From: Altibacter sp.
GTDB taxonomy: Bacteria; Bacteroidota; Bacteroidia; Flavobacteriales; Flavobacteriaceae
NCBI GenBank assembly: GCA_002696485.1
Contig: NZTP01000066.1
Coordinates: 62,001 to 126,000, forward strand
Reading direction: 5' to 3'
DNA: 64,000 nt
The first letter of the stretch is position 1. Each line of letters begins with the position of its first letter. The notes under the pieces were generated by a model. It saw only the letters and a program-made list of their open reading frames with translations, was not told where the DNA came from and made no database searches. Made by a program: the position numbers and the translations under genes. Positions 26,380-35,105 of this stretch are shown here, piece after piece.

Positions 26380-26573
26380 TGAGCACACTAGTTAGTATTT
26401 TATTGGCGATCGTCATGAACACGTTGTCGGGAGGCGGAATGCCTCTGCAAGCAAAAGAGACGTCTTTTGCAGCAAAAGAACTCTGTAAAGAAGCTATGCA
26501 TACTACAAACACTCAGTGCATCAACAAAAACGAACAGTTATTCACAAAATGTAAAAAAGAGCAGGTGAAGTAA
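26379..26573 (+). CDS. Small exported hypothetical protein
   Basis: A 64-residue product whose ATG overlaps the preceding stop (TAATG), a common arrangement for coupled translation. The first 18 residues are hydrophobic and could be a signal or anchor. The remaining part is rich in K, T and N with three cysteines (C37, C48, C58). No family is recognised. It may be spurious, but the overlap and codon pattern favour a gene. Confidence 0.5.
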   Translation: MSTLVSILLAIVMNTLSGGGMPLQAKETSFAAKELCKEAMHTTNTQCINKNEQLFTKCKKEQVK

Positions 26574-26647
26574 GCCGGTTCATGTCTTTGCTAATCACCT
26601 AGACAAGATACCTAACTGCTCCAAATGATTTAAAACAGAAGAGACAG

Positions 26648-26986
26648 ATGAAAATCGAAAACACAAAAGCGCAAATGCGTAAAGGAGTTCTGGAATATTG
26701 TATCCTTTCCATTCTTAAGGATGGGGAAGCGTATACAAGCGATATTCTTGAAACCTTAAAAGACGCAAAAATGCTTGTCGTGGAAGGAACCATTTATCCG
26801 CTGTTGACCCGTCTTAAGAATGCGGGACTGCTAGCGTATCGATGGGAAGAATCCACCAGCGGACCACCGCGCAAGTATTATGAATTGACCGAGACCGGTA
26901 AACTATTTTTAAAAGAACTAAATACCACCTGGAGCGAACTGCAGCAGGCTGTAAATAGAGTAACCAGCGAAAAAACTACAAAATGA
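26648..26986 (+). CDS. PadR-family transcriptional regulator
   Basis: A 112-residue winged-helix protein of the PadR family: RKGVLEYCILSILKDGEAYTSDILETL and VVEGTIYPLLTRLKNAGLLAYRWEESTSGPPRKYYELTETG in pattern. Short PadR proteins (PadR-s2 type) are usually repressors. It overlaps the PspC gene by 4 bases (ATGA), and together with the PspC and GIN genes forms an operon seen widely in Bacteroidota, which it probably autoregulates. Confidence 0.93.
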   Translation: MKIENTKAQMRKGVLEYCILSILKDGEAYTSDILETLKDAKMLVVEGTIYPLLTRLKNAGLLAYRWEESTSGPPRKYYELTETGKLFLKELNTTWSELQQAVNRVTSEKTTK

Positions 26987-28737
26987 ACAAGACAGTAAAT
27001 ATAAATCTAGCAGGCACATTTTTCCACATCGATGAAGATGCCTTTGGAAAATTATCACGCTATTTGGACGCGATAAAGAAATCGCTGTCAGATCCTCAGG
27101 GAAGTGACGAGATCTTGCGTGACATTGAAGCGCGGATCGCAGAGCTCTTTTCTGAAAAATTAGAAAGCAACGCACATGTTGTTACCCTAAAAGAAGTAGA
27201 TGCCGTTATTAAAGTAATGGGGCAACCGGAGGATTATATGGTAGACGAAGAGATCTTTGAAGATGTACCTCCCTCATCAAAATCACGAACACGTACCACC
27301 TCGTATAAACAACTGTTTCGGGATATCGACAATAAATTTATTTCCGGAGTATCATCGGGATTGGGTCACTATATGGGAATAGACGCTATCTGGATCCGAT
27401 TGGCGTGGGTATTACTTACGGTATTATCCAGCGGATTCTTTATTGTGATCTATATTCTCTTTTGGATATTGGTTCCCGCTGCCGAAAGCACATCGGATAA
27501 ATTAAAAATGACCGGAGAGGCCATCAATATATCGAATATTGAAAAAAAGTTTAAAGAAGGATATGATACTGTCGCGGATAAGGTAAAGAACGCAGACTAT
27601 GACAAATACGGGAAAAAAGTGAAAAGCGGAGCTTCCGGTTTTTTCGATGCTCTCGGTAGTATCCTTCTTACCCTACTTAAGATATTTGTCAAATTTATTG
27701 GAGTGATTTTAATTATTATATCCTTATCAACCCTTGTAGGATTGATCGTAGGACTGTTCACATTTGGCTCTATGGATCTATGGGGACATGGAGAGGTGAT
27801 GGATTACATTTCATTGGTCGATACCACCAATGCGCCACTGTGGCTTATTTCATTGTTAGTATTTTTTGCCGTGGGAATTCCATTCTTTGTGCTCTTCATT
27901 CTAGGATTGAAATTACTTATCGATAATTTAAAATCCATAGGGACACCTGCCAAGATTATCTTGCTTGTGGTGTGGTTCTTCAGTATTGTTGGTTTGGGTA
28001 TTTTAGGAGTTCAACAAGCCTCAGAACAGGCCTATAACGGGGAATTCATTGAAGAATCTACGCTCCCTATACGCACAGGAGATACCCTGCGTCTGGAGAT
28101 GGCAGCGAACAACCTGTACGAATACACGGTACGACGCAGCGGGGGCGTTGAGATTAAATACGATGAAAATGACGAAAAGATCATCTATTCCAATGACATT
28201 AGATTGATCGTTCGTTCTACCAACGATTCGGTAGCGAAAATTGTGATAGAAAAACACGCCGAAGGTCGAAGTCTTCTTGAAGCCAGACAACGCGCAGAGG
28301 CAATAAACTATGCGTACAACCTTCAAGGAAATAAACTGCTGCTCGACGGATATTTCTTGACCGGCATCGAAAATAAATACCGCGATCAAGAAGTACAGGT
28401 GTTATTATATCTGCCTGTGGGTACGGTTCTTTATGCCGAAGAGAACACCTATTCGTTTCACAGGAATTCTTCCAGCTACCGGGATATTTTGGACAATGGT
28501 GATGAATCTCATTATCTGCGCATCTTGAGTAATAAGACCGAATGTTTGGATTGCCCTATGGAAGAAATGGATCCTTCCGAAAGAAATTCTGAAACGGAAA
28601 GCGATGATTGGGAACGGGAATTGGAAGAAGAATGGAACGATGAAGACGGTCCGCACGAGATTATTATTGATAAGAACGGTGTAAAGATCAATCCGGGGAG
28701 CCATTCAGATTCAATTCAACTAACCATAGATAACTAA
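26983..28737 (+). CDS. PspC domain envelope-stress protein
   Basis: A 584-residue membrane protein. The N-terminus (1-100) is a soluble region typical of this group (INLAGTFFHIDEDAFGKLSRYLDAI). A PspC domain follows (about 105-165: QLFRDIDNKFISGVSSGLGHYMGIDAIWIRLAWVLLTVL). Three more membrane helices lie at about 225-345, and the last 230 residues form a beta-rich periplasmic domain ending in an acidic stretch. PspC proteins sense or react to membrane stress. It sits between PadR and a GIN-domain protein. Confidence 0.88.
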   Translation: MNKTVNINLAGTFFHIDEDAFGKLSRYLDAIKKSLSDPQGSDEILRDIEARIAELFSEKLESNAHVVTLKEVDAVIKVMGQPEDYMVDEEIFEDVPPSSKSRTRTTSYKQLFRDIDNKFISGVSSGLGHYMGIDAIWIRLAWVLLTVLSSGFFIVIYILFWILVPAAESTSDKLKMTGEAINISNIEKKFKEGYDTVADKVKNADYDKYGKKVKSGASGFFDALGSILLTLLKIFVKFIGVILIIISLSTLVGLIVGLFTFGSMDLWGHGEVMDYISLVDTTNAPLWLISLLVFFAVGIPFFVLFILGLKLLIDNLKSIGTPAKIILLVVWFFSIVGLGILGVQQASEQAYNGEFIEESTLPIRTGDTLRLEMAANNLYEYTVRRSGGVEIKYDENDEKIIYSNDIRLIVRSTNDSVAKIVIEKHAEGRSLLEARQRAEAINYAYNLQGNKLLLDGYFLTGIENKYRDQEVQVLLYLPVGTVLYAEENTYSFHRNSSSYRDILDNGDESHYLRILSNKTECLDCPMEEMDPSERNSETESDDWERELEEEWNDEDGPHEIIIDKNGVKINPGSHSDSIQLTIDN

Positions 28738-28753
28738 TTTAAAACCAAACGAT

Positions 28754-29482
28754 ATGAAATCATTTAAAATCATAGCCGTACTTTTCATTTCCATTGCGAG
28801 TGTCTCCTGTAATTTTGATATTTCACTGGGACAAATTCATGGTGACGGAAATGTGGTTACCGAAGAACGACCTGCTGCCGAAGCATTTGATCAAGTAAAA
28901 GGCAGTGCCGGTATCGATGTCTTCCTTACGGAAGGTACCGAACAAAAGATCCTAGTGGAAGCCGATGAGAATCTCCAAGATATCATTACGACCGAAATTA
29001 CGAATGGAAAACTTTCCGTGGGTGTCGTCAACGGAAAGAATATTGGTCGCTCGAAGGCTAAAAAGGTACACGTAACGTATGTGTCGCTTACAACAATTGC
29101 CGCCAGCAGCGGTGCCGATGTGATCGCGAATTCTGTAGTTAGAAGTGAGCGTGTATCCCTGGACGCCAGTAGTGGTGCCGATCTTGAAGCTGAAGTATTT
29201 GCTAAGGAGGTCTATGCCGAAACCAGTAGCGGTGCCGACCTGAAAGTTAGCGGAAAAGCATCCAAATTAATTGCAGATGCCTCCAGCGGAAGTGATCTCA
29301 ATGCAAAGAACCTGTTGGTACTAACCTGCAATGCTGAAGCTTCCAGCGGGGCAGATATTACGGTACATGTAAAGGACGAACTTCGCACCGATGCCAGTAG
29401 TGGCGGAGAAATTAATTATTACGGCGATCCTACCCCGGTTACTAACAATAGTAGTCGTAGCGGTAACATTCACAAAATGTAA
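28754..29482 (+). CDS. GIN (DUF2807) domain lipoprotein
   Basis: A 242-residue secreted protein with a lipobox-like SVSC at residue about 19 and a right-handed beta-helix GIN domain. The repeats are visible: ASSGADVIAN, ASSGADLEAE, TSSGADLKVS, ASSGSDLNAK, ASSGADITVH, ASSGGEINYY. The N-terminal part has the family start (FDQVKGSAGIDVFLTEGTEQKILVEADENL). It follows the PspC gene by 16 bases in the PadR-PspC-GIN operon. Ligand unknown. Confidence 0.9.
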   Translation: MKSFKIIAVLFISIASVSCNFDISLGQIHGDGNVVTEERPAAEAFDQVKGSAGIDVFLTEGTEQKILVEADENLQDIITTEITNGKLSVGVVNGKNIGRSKAKKVHVTYVSLTTIAASSGADVIANSVVRSERVSLDASSGADLEAEVFAKEVYAETSSGADLKVSGKASKLIADASSGSDLNAKNLLVLTCNAEASSGADITVHVKDELRTDASSGGEINYYGDPTPVTNNSSRSGNIHKM

Positions 29483-29505
29483 CACAAACGGTCTAACCAA
29501 CCTAT

Positions 29506-29540
29506 AAAACCCCGAAGTTGTTCCATGGCTTAGGGGTTTT
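29506..29540 (+). terminator. Terminator after the PadR-PspC-GIN operon
   Basis: Stem AAAACCCC / GGGGTTTT with a loop of about 19 bases, part of which can also pair; the T run is short. It lies 24 bases after the GIN gene stop. Confidence 0.65.
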
Positions 29541-29558
29541 ATGTTTAATTGATACATC

Positions 29559-30044
29559 ATGAAACTAGTTTATATCCTCGTTATGCTTATTACAACACAT
29601 GCTACAGCCCAAGTAGCAACATCATCAGAACTCTTCAAGACATTAAAATACAACGACAGCTTATTGTTCGATGTGGCTTTTAATCGTTGCGATCCTGCTC
29701 CATTACACCTTCTCATTCGAGAGGATCTGGAATTTTATCACGATCAAGGAGGGATACAGCACTCCAAAAAGGAATTCATGGAAACAATGCAAAAAAATAT
29801 TTGCGGTAATCCTAATTTTAAATCCCGAAGAGAGCTTGTTCCCGGAAGTTTAAAAGTATTTCCGCTCTATGATAATGGAACGCTATACGGAGCGATACAG
29901 ATAGGAAGCCATCGTTTTTTCGAAAGTAGGAATGGTGAAAGCGAAACACCGGGAAGCACTGCCTTGTTTACACATCTTTGGTTACTGAAAGACGGTAATT
30001 GGCAACTGGCCAGGGTCTTGAGCTATGATCACAAAGCTCCTTAA
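29559..30044 (+). CDS. Secreted SnoaL/DUF4440-like protein
   Basis: A 161-residue protein with a signal peptide (MKLVYILVMLITTHATAQ) and a cone-shaped NTF2-like fold: LHLLIREDLEFYHDQGGIQHSKKEFMETM and a C-terminal ALFTHLWLLKDGNWQLARVLSYDH. The pattern matches DUF4440/SnoaL proteins; no catalytic residues can be assigned. Monocistronic after a terminator. Confidence 0.82.
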   Translation: MKLVYILVMLITTHATAQVATSSELFKTLKYNDSLLFDVAFNRCDPAPLHLLIREDLEFYHDQGGIQHSKKEFMETMQKNICGNPNFKSRRELVPGSLKVFPLYDNGTLYGAIQIGSHRFFESRNGESETPGSTALFTHLWLLKDGNWQLARVLSYDHKAP

Positions 30045-30134
30045 TTTACAATATGACACGGGCGAATCAATTTTTCTGAAAGTGCTGTAATAAATTCAAA
30101 AAAGTATCGTTACACTAGCACAAAGAATATCCCC

Positions 30135-30608
30135 ATGAGATCAAATGTAGCTCCGTTCGCAGCCTTGCTTTTTTTAGTTTTTTCTGCCTTGCTTTTCAAA
30201 AGCTGTAAATCCAATGATGATGATGCGGCTACCAATGTGAATGCAAATGTGGTGAGCGATCTTCCTGAAGGAACTTGGCGAATCTCCTATTTTTTCAATA
30301 ACAACGCCGACCATACCAACGAATACATCAGTTTTACTTTCAATTTTAACACAGACAGATCTGTTGAAGCTGCCAACGACATTTTCAGCGAAACCGGAAA
30401 CTGGGAATACGAAGATGCTTCCAATGATGCTTCAGACGATGATGGAATTGAAAATGACGAGGAACTATTGATATCCTTTACCAATGCAACGCTTTTGGGA
30501 GAACTTTCAGACAATTGGCATATCACTTCCGCCAGTGCTACACGAGTCGAGCTTTTTGATGAAAGTTCAGACGGAAATATGCAATTCTTAACCTTCAGTA
30601 AGTTGTAA
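30135..30608 (+). CDS. Hypothetical lipoprotein
   Basis: A 157-residue lipoprotein: the signal peptide ends in the lipobox LFKSC (C at about 24), followed by a short acidic linker. The body is beta-rich and resembles lipocalin-like small proteins of Bacteroidota (LPEGTWRISYFFNNNADHTNEYISF, WHITSASATRVELFDE). An acidic stretch (NDASDDDGIENDEE) is notable. Function unknown; followed by a good terminator. Confidence 0.78.
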   Translation: MRSNVAPFAALLFLVFSALLFKSCKSNDDDAATNVNANVVSDLPEGTWRISYFFNNNADHTNEYISFTFNFNTDRSVEAANDIFSETGNWEYEDASNDASDDDGIENDEELLISFTNATLLGELSDNWHITSASATRVELFDESSDGNMQFLTFSKL

Positions 30609-30611
30609 AAA

Positions 30612-30642
30612 AAATCCGAAGCACATTACGCACTTCGGATTT
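30612..30642. terminator. Intrinsic terminator between the lipoprotein and trxB genes
   Basis: A perfect 10-bp stem (AAATCCGAAG / CTTCGGATTT) with an 11-base loop, preceded by A and followed by T-rich sequence, so it can work in both directions for the convergent pair. Confidence 0.85.
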
Positions 30643-30668
30643 ATTAATTTTAACATGTCAGTATTGCC

Positions 30669-31631
30669 TTAGGCCGTTACCTCACTTTCAATGCTCACGA
30701 GATACCGCTCCGCATCCAAAGCAGCCATACATCCCGTTCCTGCAGCCGTAACCGCTTGACGGTACTCTTTATCCTGCACATCGCCACTTGCAAAGACGCC
30801 CGGTTTATTGGTCTTAGTGCTTTTGCCTTTTGTGATGATGTATCCTGTCTCATCCATATCGATCTGCCCTTTAAAGATCTCTGTATTGGGTTTATGCCCA
30901 ATCGCAATGAACAGGCCGGTGATAGCTATTGTTTCCTTCTCTCCGGTTTCATTGTTCACCATGCGTAAACCTTCCACAACAGTATCTCCCAGAACCTCAT
31001 CGATCTCTGTGTTGTATCTTAGATCAATGTTTTTGGTAGACGTCACGCGGTGCTGCATTGCCTTTGAGGCTTTCATATGATCTTTACGCACCAACATAGT
31101 TACTTTGTTACAAATATTAGCCAAATAGGTAGCTTCTTCGGCAGCAGTATCTCCACCACCTACAATCGCAACGTCCTGACCTTTATAAAAGAATCCGTCG
31201 CATACCGCACAGGCCGATACACCGCCGCCGCGTAAGCGTTGCTCACTGGGAAGCCCTAAGTATTTTGCCGTAGCTCCGGTAGAAATAATCACGGTTTCGG
31301 CTTCTAATTGTGTGTCGTTGTCCACCGTAATCTTATGGATCCCACCCACCTCATCGCTAAAATCCACGGCGGTCACCATCCCGATGCGCACCTGAGTTCC
31401 GAAGCGCTCGGCTTGTTGCTGCAATTGCACCATCATGGTAGGTCCGTCCACACCATCGGGGTATCCGGGGAAATTATCAACTTCGGTAGTGGTGGTCAAT
31501 TGACCGCCGGGTTCCATTCCGGTATACATCACAGGCTTCAGGTCGGCTCTGGCAGCATAGATCGCAGCTGTATAACCCGCCGGCCCCGATCCAATGATCA
31601 AACATTTTATTCTTTCTATGGTATCAGACAT
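30669..31631 (-). CDS. trxB: Thioredoxin-disulfide reductase
   Basis: A 320-residue FAD/NADPH flavoenzyme that reduces thioredoxin. FAD motif GSGPAG (15-20), the redox pair C141/C144 in CAVCDG, the NADPH motif VAIVGGGDTAAEEATYL, and the C-terminal FAD motif VFASGDVQDKEYRQAVTAAGTG are all present. Length fits the low-molecular-weight TrxB group. It has its own promoter and is convergent with the lipoprotein gene. Confidence 0.96.
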   Translation of the reverse strand: MSDTIERIKCLIIGSGPAGYTAAIYAARADLKPVMYTGMEPGGQLTTTTEVDNFPGYPDGVDGPTMMVQLQQQAERFGTQVRIGMVTAVDFSDEVGGIHKITVDNDTQLEAETVIISTGATAKYLGLPSEQRLRGGGVSACAVCDGFFYKGQDVAIVGGGDTAAEEATYLANICNKVTMLVRKDHMKASKAMQHRVTSTKNIDLRYNTEIDEVLGDTVVEGLRMVNNETGEKETIAITGLFIAIGHKPNTEIFKGQIDMDETGYIITKGKSTKTNKPGVFASGDVQDKEYRQAVTAAGTGCMAALDAERYLVSIESEVTA

Positions 31632-31663
31632 AATGTAATTCTTTCTAATAAATTAGTAGACTG

Positions 31664-31671
31664 CAAAAGTA
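31664..31671 (-). promoter_or_regulatory. Likely -7 element of trxB
   Basis: On the coding strand this reads TACTTTTG, an exact TAnnTTTG match, 32 bases before the trxB start. Confidence 0.55.
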
Positions 31672-31723
31672 GCAACTTTCGTTAAAAATAGGATAGTAAA
31701 TAGTATTAATAATAGGTATTTAA

Positions 31724-32242
31724 TTATTGCTGATTCCTATCGTTTTTCTTCGGAAAAAAACGCCCCGTGGAATCCTTATAGTCCTTATAATCTGAAAAAT
31801 CCTTTATTAACAGTTTCTCTTCGTAAGATGATTTTAAATAGAGCACAACAATTAAGGCGAAGGCGATAACCAATTTTATAACCGAAACACTGTAGATGGC
31901 GAAGGCGATCATGGCGATCAATATACCCAAATAAATAGGGTGACGCACGTACTTATAGATACCGTAAGAAATTAATGCTGCATGCTTCTCTTTCGAAGAT
32001 ATTGGGCTTAAGGAATCACTTAGGTTCAAGATCCCCAAGACAATTACAAAAATCCCTAATCCTACAAACACCAAACAGATATGTGCAAGCCATTGTGGCA
32101 ATTCAATACCAAAATTGTCTTCCCATGCTATGAAGAACAAAGCAAAAAAGAAGAACTGAACGAGTAGGTATACAATGTCTTTTTTGAGCACGAACCGTAG
32201 GAATTCAAATTTCAAGGCATACAAAAATAATATATTTTGCAA
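31724..32242 (-). CDS. Isoprenylcysteine carboxyl methyltransferase-like membrane protein
   Basis: A 172-residue protein with four to five membrane helices. The C-terminal half shows the ICMT/phospholipid methyltransferase signature ISYGIYKYVRHPIYLGIL (binding of S-adenosylmethionine) and the later SYEEKLLIKDFSDYKDY block with the conserved glutamates. In bacteria such proteins methylate unknown membrane substrates. Monocistronic and divergent from hemN. Confidence 0.85.
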   Translation of the reverse strand: MQNILFLYALKFEFLRFVLKKDIVYLLVQFFFFALFFIAWEDNFGIELPQWLAHICLVFVGLGIFVIVLGILNLSDSLSPISSKEKHAALISYGIYKYVRHPIYLGILIAMIAFAIYSVSVIKLVIAFALIVVLYLKSSYEEKLLIKDFSDYKDYKDSTGRFFPKKNDRNQQ

Positions 32243-32321
32243 TTTGAGAAAACAAATAGGACACTAAGTAGCACATAAGGTTCATTAGATAGGATCGCGT
32301 GATTTGAGAGGTTTTGAAAGC

Positions 32322-32364
32322 TGATATATATCATTTTACAAGACCTTTACCGCCACTATTTTTG
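32322..32364 (+). promoter_or_regulatory. FNR/CRP-type box and -7 element upstream of hemN
   Basis: TGATATATATCA (32322-32333), then 23 bases, then TATTTTTG (32357-32364), an exact TAnnTTTG. The ATG is 20 bases further. The box centre would lie about 43 bases before the start of transcription, the position expected for class II activation. Confidence 0.7.
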
Positions 32365-32384
32365 CGATATAAAAGTCGAAATAT

Positions 32385-33749
32385 ATGTGTGCATCCCTTA
32401 TCACTAAATACAATGTCGCAGGGCCCCGCTATACAAGTTACCCTACCGTTCCGTATTGGGACAATGACAGCTTTTCTTTAAAGCATTGGAAAGAAACCAT
32501 AATGCAAAGTTTTAAAGAAAGTAACGAATCTCAAGGCATTAGCCTGTACATTCATTTACCTTTTTGTGAAAGCCTATGCACCTTTTGCGGCTGCAATAAG
32601 CGAATCACAAAGAATCACGATGTAGAGATCCCTTACTTGAAGTCGGTACTTAAAGAGCTTCAGTTGTATATCGATATGTTTGAAGAGCGCCCCATCATTA
32701 AAGAATTACACTTGGGCGGAGGTACTCCTACCTTCTTTACACCTCAAAACCTGCAAATGCTCTTGGAAGGACTTTTCCGAAGAACAAAAAAAGCAGCCAA
32801 TGCCGACCTTAGCTTTGAAGGTCACCCCAACAATACTACCGAAGAACATTTAGACGTATTAGCGTCCTTTGGATTTACGCGTGTAAGCTACGGCGTACAG
32901 GACTATAACGAGACGGTGCAAAAGGCCATCCATCGCATCCAACCGTTCGAAAATGTGAAAAATGTGACCAAAGCAGCACGCAACGCCGGTTTTACCTCAG
33001 TAGGGCACGACATTATCTTCGGACTCCCTTTTCAGAAAAAAGAACATATTATTCATACCATAGAGCGCACCAAAGAACTTATGCCGGACCGGATTGCGTT
33101 CTATAGCTATGCCCATGTACCGTGGCTCAAAGGAAATGGGCAACGAGGGTTTAAGGAAGAAAACTTACCTTCAGCCGAAGAAAAACGAGTGCAATACGAA
33201 ACGGGAAAACGCATGTTGCTCGAAGCGGGCTATGTTGAAATTGGCATGGATCACTTCGCTTTGCCAACAGACAGCTTGTACAAAGCTTCGGTATCGAAAA
33301 CCATTCACAGAAACTTTATGGGATACACCGACTCCAAAACCCAAGTGATGATTGGTTTGGGAGCTTCGGCCATTAGCGACAGTTGGTACGGTTTCGCACA
33401 AAACGAAAAAGGTGTGGAGGCGTATCAGGATCTCGTAGAAAAGAATATCATTCCCGTATATCGCGGACATGTACTTACTAAGGAGGACTTAGTGATTCGC
33501 AAACACATTCTCAATCTCATGTGTACGCTAGAAACAAATTGGAAGCATCAGGAAGACTATTTTAATGAACTGCCCGATGTATTGGTAAAATTGAAGGAGA
33601 TCGAGAAGGACGGCTTGATCGAATTTCAAAAAAACGGACTGACAGTCACCGAAAAAGGGCGCCCCTTTGTTCGAAACATTTGCATGGCCTTTGACCTGTT
33701 GCTCCAACGAAAGCAACCCGAAACGCGACTATTTTCTATGACGATATAG
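32385..33749 (+). CDS. hemN: Oxygen-independent coproporphyrinogen III oxidase
   Basis: A 454-residue radical SAM enzyme converting coproporphyrinogen III to protoporphyrinogen IX without oxygen. The cluster motif is C61-x3-C65-x2-C68 in CESLCTFCGC, followed by the SAM-binding LHLGGGTPTFF and the HemN blocks GPRYTSYPTVPYW at the N-terminus and GLGASAISDSWYGF. Length is normal for HemN rather than the shorter HemW. It has its own FNR-type promoter and an excellent terminator. It supplies heme for cbb3 and NO reductase when oxygen is absent. Confidence 0.96.
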   Translation: MCASLITKYNVAGPRYTSYPTVPYWDNDSFSLKHWKETIMQSFKESNESQGISLYIHLPFCESLCTFCGCNKRITKNHDVEIPYLKSVLKELQLYIDMFEERPIIKELHLGGGTPTFFTPQNLQMLLEGLFRRTKKAANADLSFEGHPNNTTEEHLDVLASFGFTRVSYGVQDYNETVQKAIHRIQPFENVKNVTKAARNAGFTSVGHDIIFGLPFQKKEHIIHTIERTKELMPDRIAFYSYAHVPWLKGNGQRGFKEENLPSAEEKRVQYETGKRMLLEAGYVEIGMDHFALPTDSLYKASVSKTIHRNFMGYTDSKTQVMIGLGASAISDSWYGFAQNEKGVEAYQDLVEKNIIPVYRGHVLTKEDLVIRKHILNLMCTLETNWKHQEDYFNELPDVLVKLKEIEKDGLIEFQKNGLTVTEKGRPFVRNICMAFDLLLQRKQPETRLFSMTI

Positions 33750-33773
33750 CGTTTGATTTTTAGTTTAATAGGT

Positions 33774-33803
33774 AAAAGGGAAGTCAATGACTTCCCTTTT
33801 TTT
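33774..33803 (+). terminator. Intrinsic terminator after hemN
   Basis: A perfect 12-bp stem (AAAAGGGAAGTC / GACTTCCCTTTT) with a 3-base loop and a run of seven T. Confidence 0.95.
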
Positions 33804-33852
33804 GTATCTAGTAGTAAGATGAATATAACGGTCTATTTTATATCTTTAACTA

Positions 33853-34947
33853 ATGATACATCCAAAGTACGGTCATTATATTCGGCAAATAATCGTTTTT
33901 GCGATTATCTGGCTCATTTTTGGAACGTTGTATGCCCTCTTGGAAGTAGGTCTATTAGGAAGTACTACCATTGCATATCCCACCACGGGTATCGATTATT
34001 ACTTTGGAAATAACATCCTGTATTTCAGCTTAGGAAGTCTCCTCATGGGCGCCGTACAAGGCTCGATAGAAGTCCTCTGGCTTCACAAACAATTTTCAGA
34101 CAAGCCTTTGTGGGTAAAGATCCTTTGGAAAAGCCTTATTTATTTGTTTCTTATCCTTTTATTCTTATTGGTACTCACCGTAGTCACCAGTTGGGTGAAT
34201 GCCCCTTCGGGTAGTTTGGATGCTTCTGCAACCGATAGAATACAGGGATTTATGGGTCAATTCTCCTTTTGGTCCATTGTAATTTACGCCGGTGTCACCT
34301 TGAACATTGCCTTGATCTTTTCAGATATACAGGAATACATAGGTCGCCGATTGCTCTATAATTTTTTACTCGGAAGATACCACCATCCTAATCAAGAGTG
34401 TAGGATCTTCATGTTCTTGGATATGAAATCATCCACCACCATTGCCGAAAATATGGGGCACGCCCAGTATTTCCAACTTATAAAGACCTATTATGCTAAT
34501 ATGACGGATGCCATCCTTGAAACAGCTGGAGAGATCTATCAATATGTTGGGGATGAAATTGTGATCTCTTGGCCCGAAAAAAAAGGGCTCTATAAGAGCA
34601 ATTGTATCCAATGTTTTTACAAAATTGAGAAAGACCTGTATAGAAATCGTCAAAAGTATATGGAAGAGTTTGGCATTGTCCCATCCTTTAAAGCGGGTTT
34701 TCACATTGGAGAGGTCACTACCGGAGAGATCGGGATTATTAAGAAGGACATCATCTATACGGGTGATGTCCTCAATACAACTGCCAGAATACAAGCCCAG
34801 TGCAATACCTACGATGCCAAGGCATTGATCTCGGAAGCATTGATGAACAAACTTCCGGCGTCCTCCTCCTTTACGTTTACCAAACTGGGTAAACTAAAAC
34901 TTCGGGGAAAGAAAGATGACATCTTATTATATCGCATCGAGCTTTAA
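33853..34947 (+). CDS. Membrane-anchored class III adenylate/guanylate cyclase domain protein
   Basis: A 364-residue paralogue of the cyclase at 8418-9536. Four membrane helices (about 12-30, 54-75, 92-112, 138-158) precede the catalytic domain (about 180-340). Metal aspartates are D190 (FLDMKSSTT) and D234 (YVGDEIV); the transition-state residues are N308/R312. The base-selecting lysine position is again a glutamine (Q230) and its partner position is hydrophobic (I301 region). A TATCTTTA element ends only 4 bases before the ATG, which would imply a very short or leaderless mRNA if it is the promoter. Confidence 0.87.
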   Translation: MIHPKYGHYIRQIIVFAIIWLIFGTLYALLEVGLLGSTTIAYPTTGIDYYFGNNILYFSLGSLLMGAVQGSIEVLWLHKQFSDKPLWVKILWKSLIYLFLILLFLLVLTVVTSWVNAPSGSLDASATDRIQGFMGQFSFWSIVIYAGVTLNIALIFSDIQEYIGRRLLYNFLLGRYHHPNQECRIFMFLDMKSSTTIAENMGHAQYFQLIKTYYANMTDAILETAGEIYQYVGDEIVISWPEKKGLYKSNCIQCFYKIEKDLYRNRQKYMEEFGIVPSFKAGFHIGEVTTGEIGIIKKDIIYTGDVLNTTARIQAQCNTYDAKALISEALMNKLPASSSFTFTKLGKLKLRGKKDDILLYRIEL

Positions 34948-34970
34948 AAAGAAGTCAACGCCCTAACATG

Positions 34971-35099
34971 TTATTTTTTCTTATCGCTTTTTACCATGTT
35001 GAGAACAACTAGAATCATCACGGTGCAAACCACGCCAAAAACAACAATAATGGCAGTGCCCATGCCCCAATCCACTAAAGGTATATTTGTTAAGATCAT
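34971..35099 (-). CDS. Small single-pass membrane protein at the end of the cco cluster
   Basis: A 42-residue protein (MILTNIPLVDWGMGTAII...LNMVKSDKKK). One membrane helix (about 12-35) is flanked by a short N-terminus and a basic tail, as in small oxidase-associated peptides. Its ATG at 35099 lies 6 bases after the stop of the SafE-like gene on the same strand, so it is probably the last gene of the cbb3 cluster. No known family is recognised. Confidence 0.7.
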   Translation of the reverse strand: MILTNIPLVDWGMGTAIIVVFGVVCTVMILVVLNMVKSDKKK

Positions 35100-35105
35100 A
35101 GGTAA

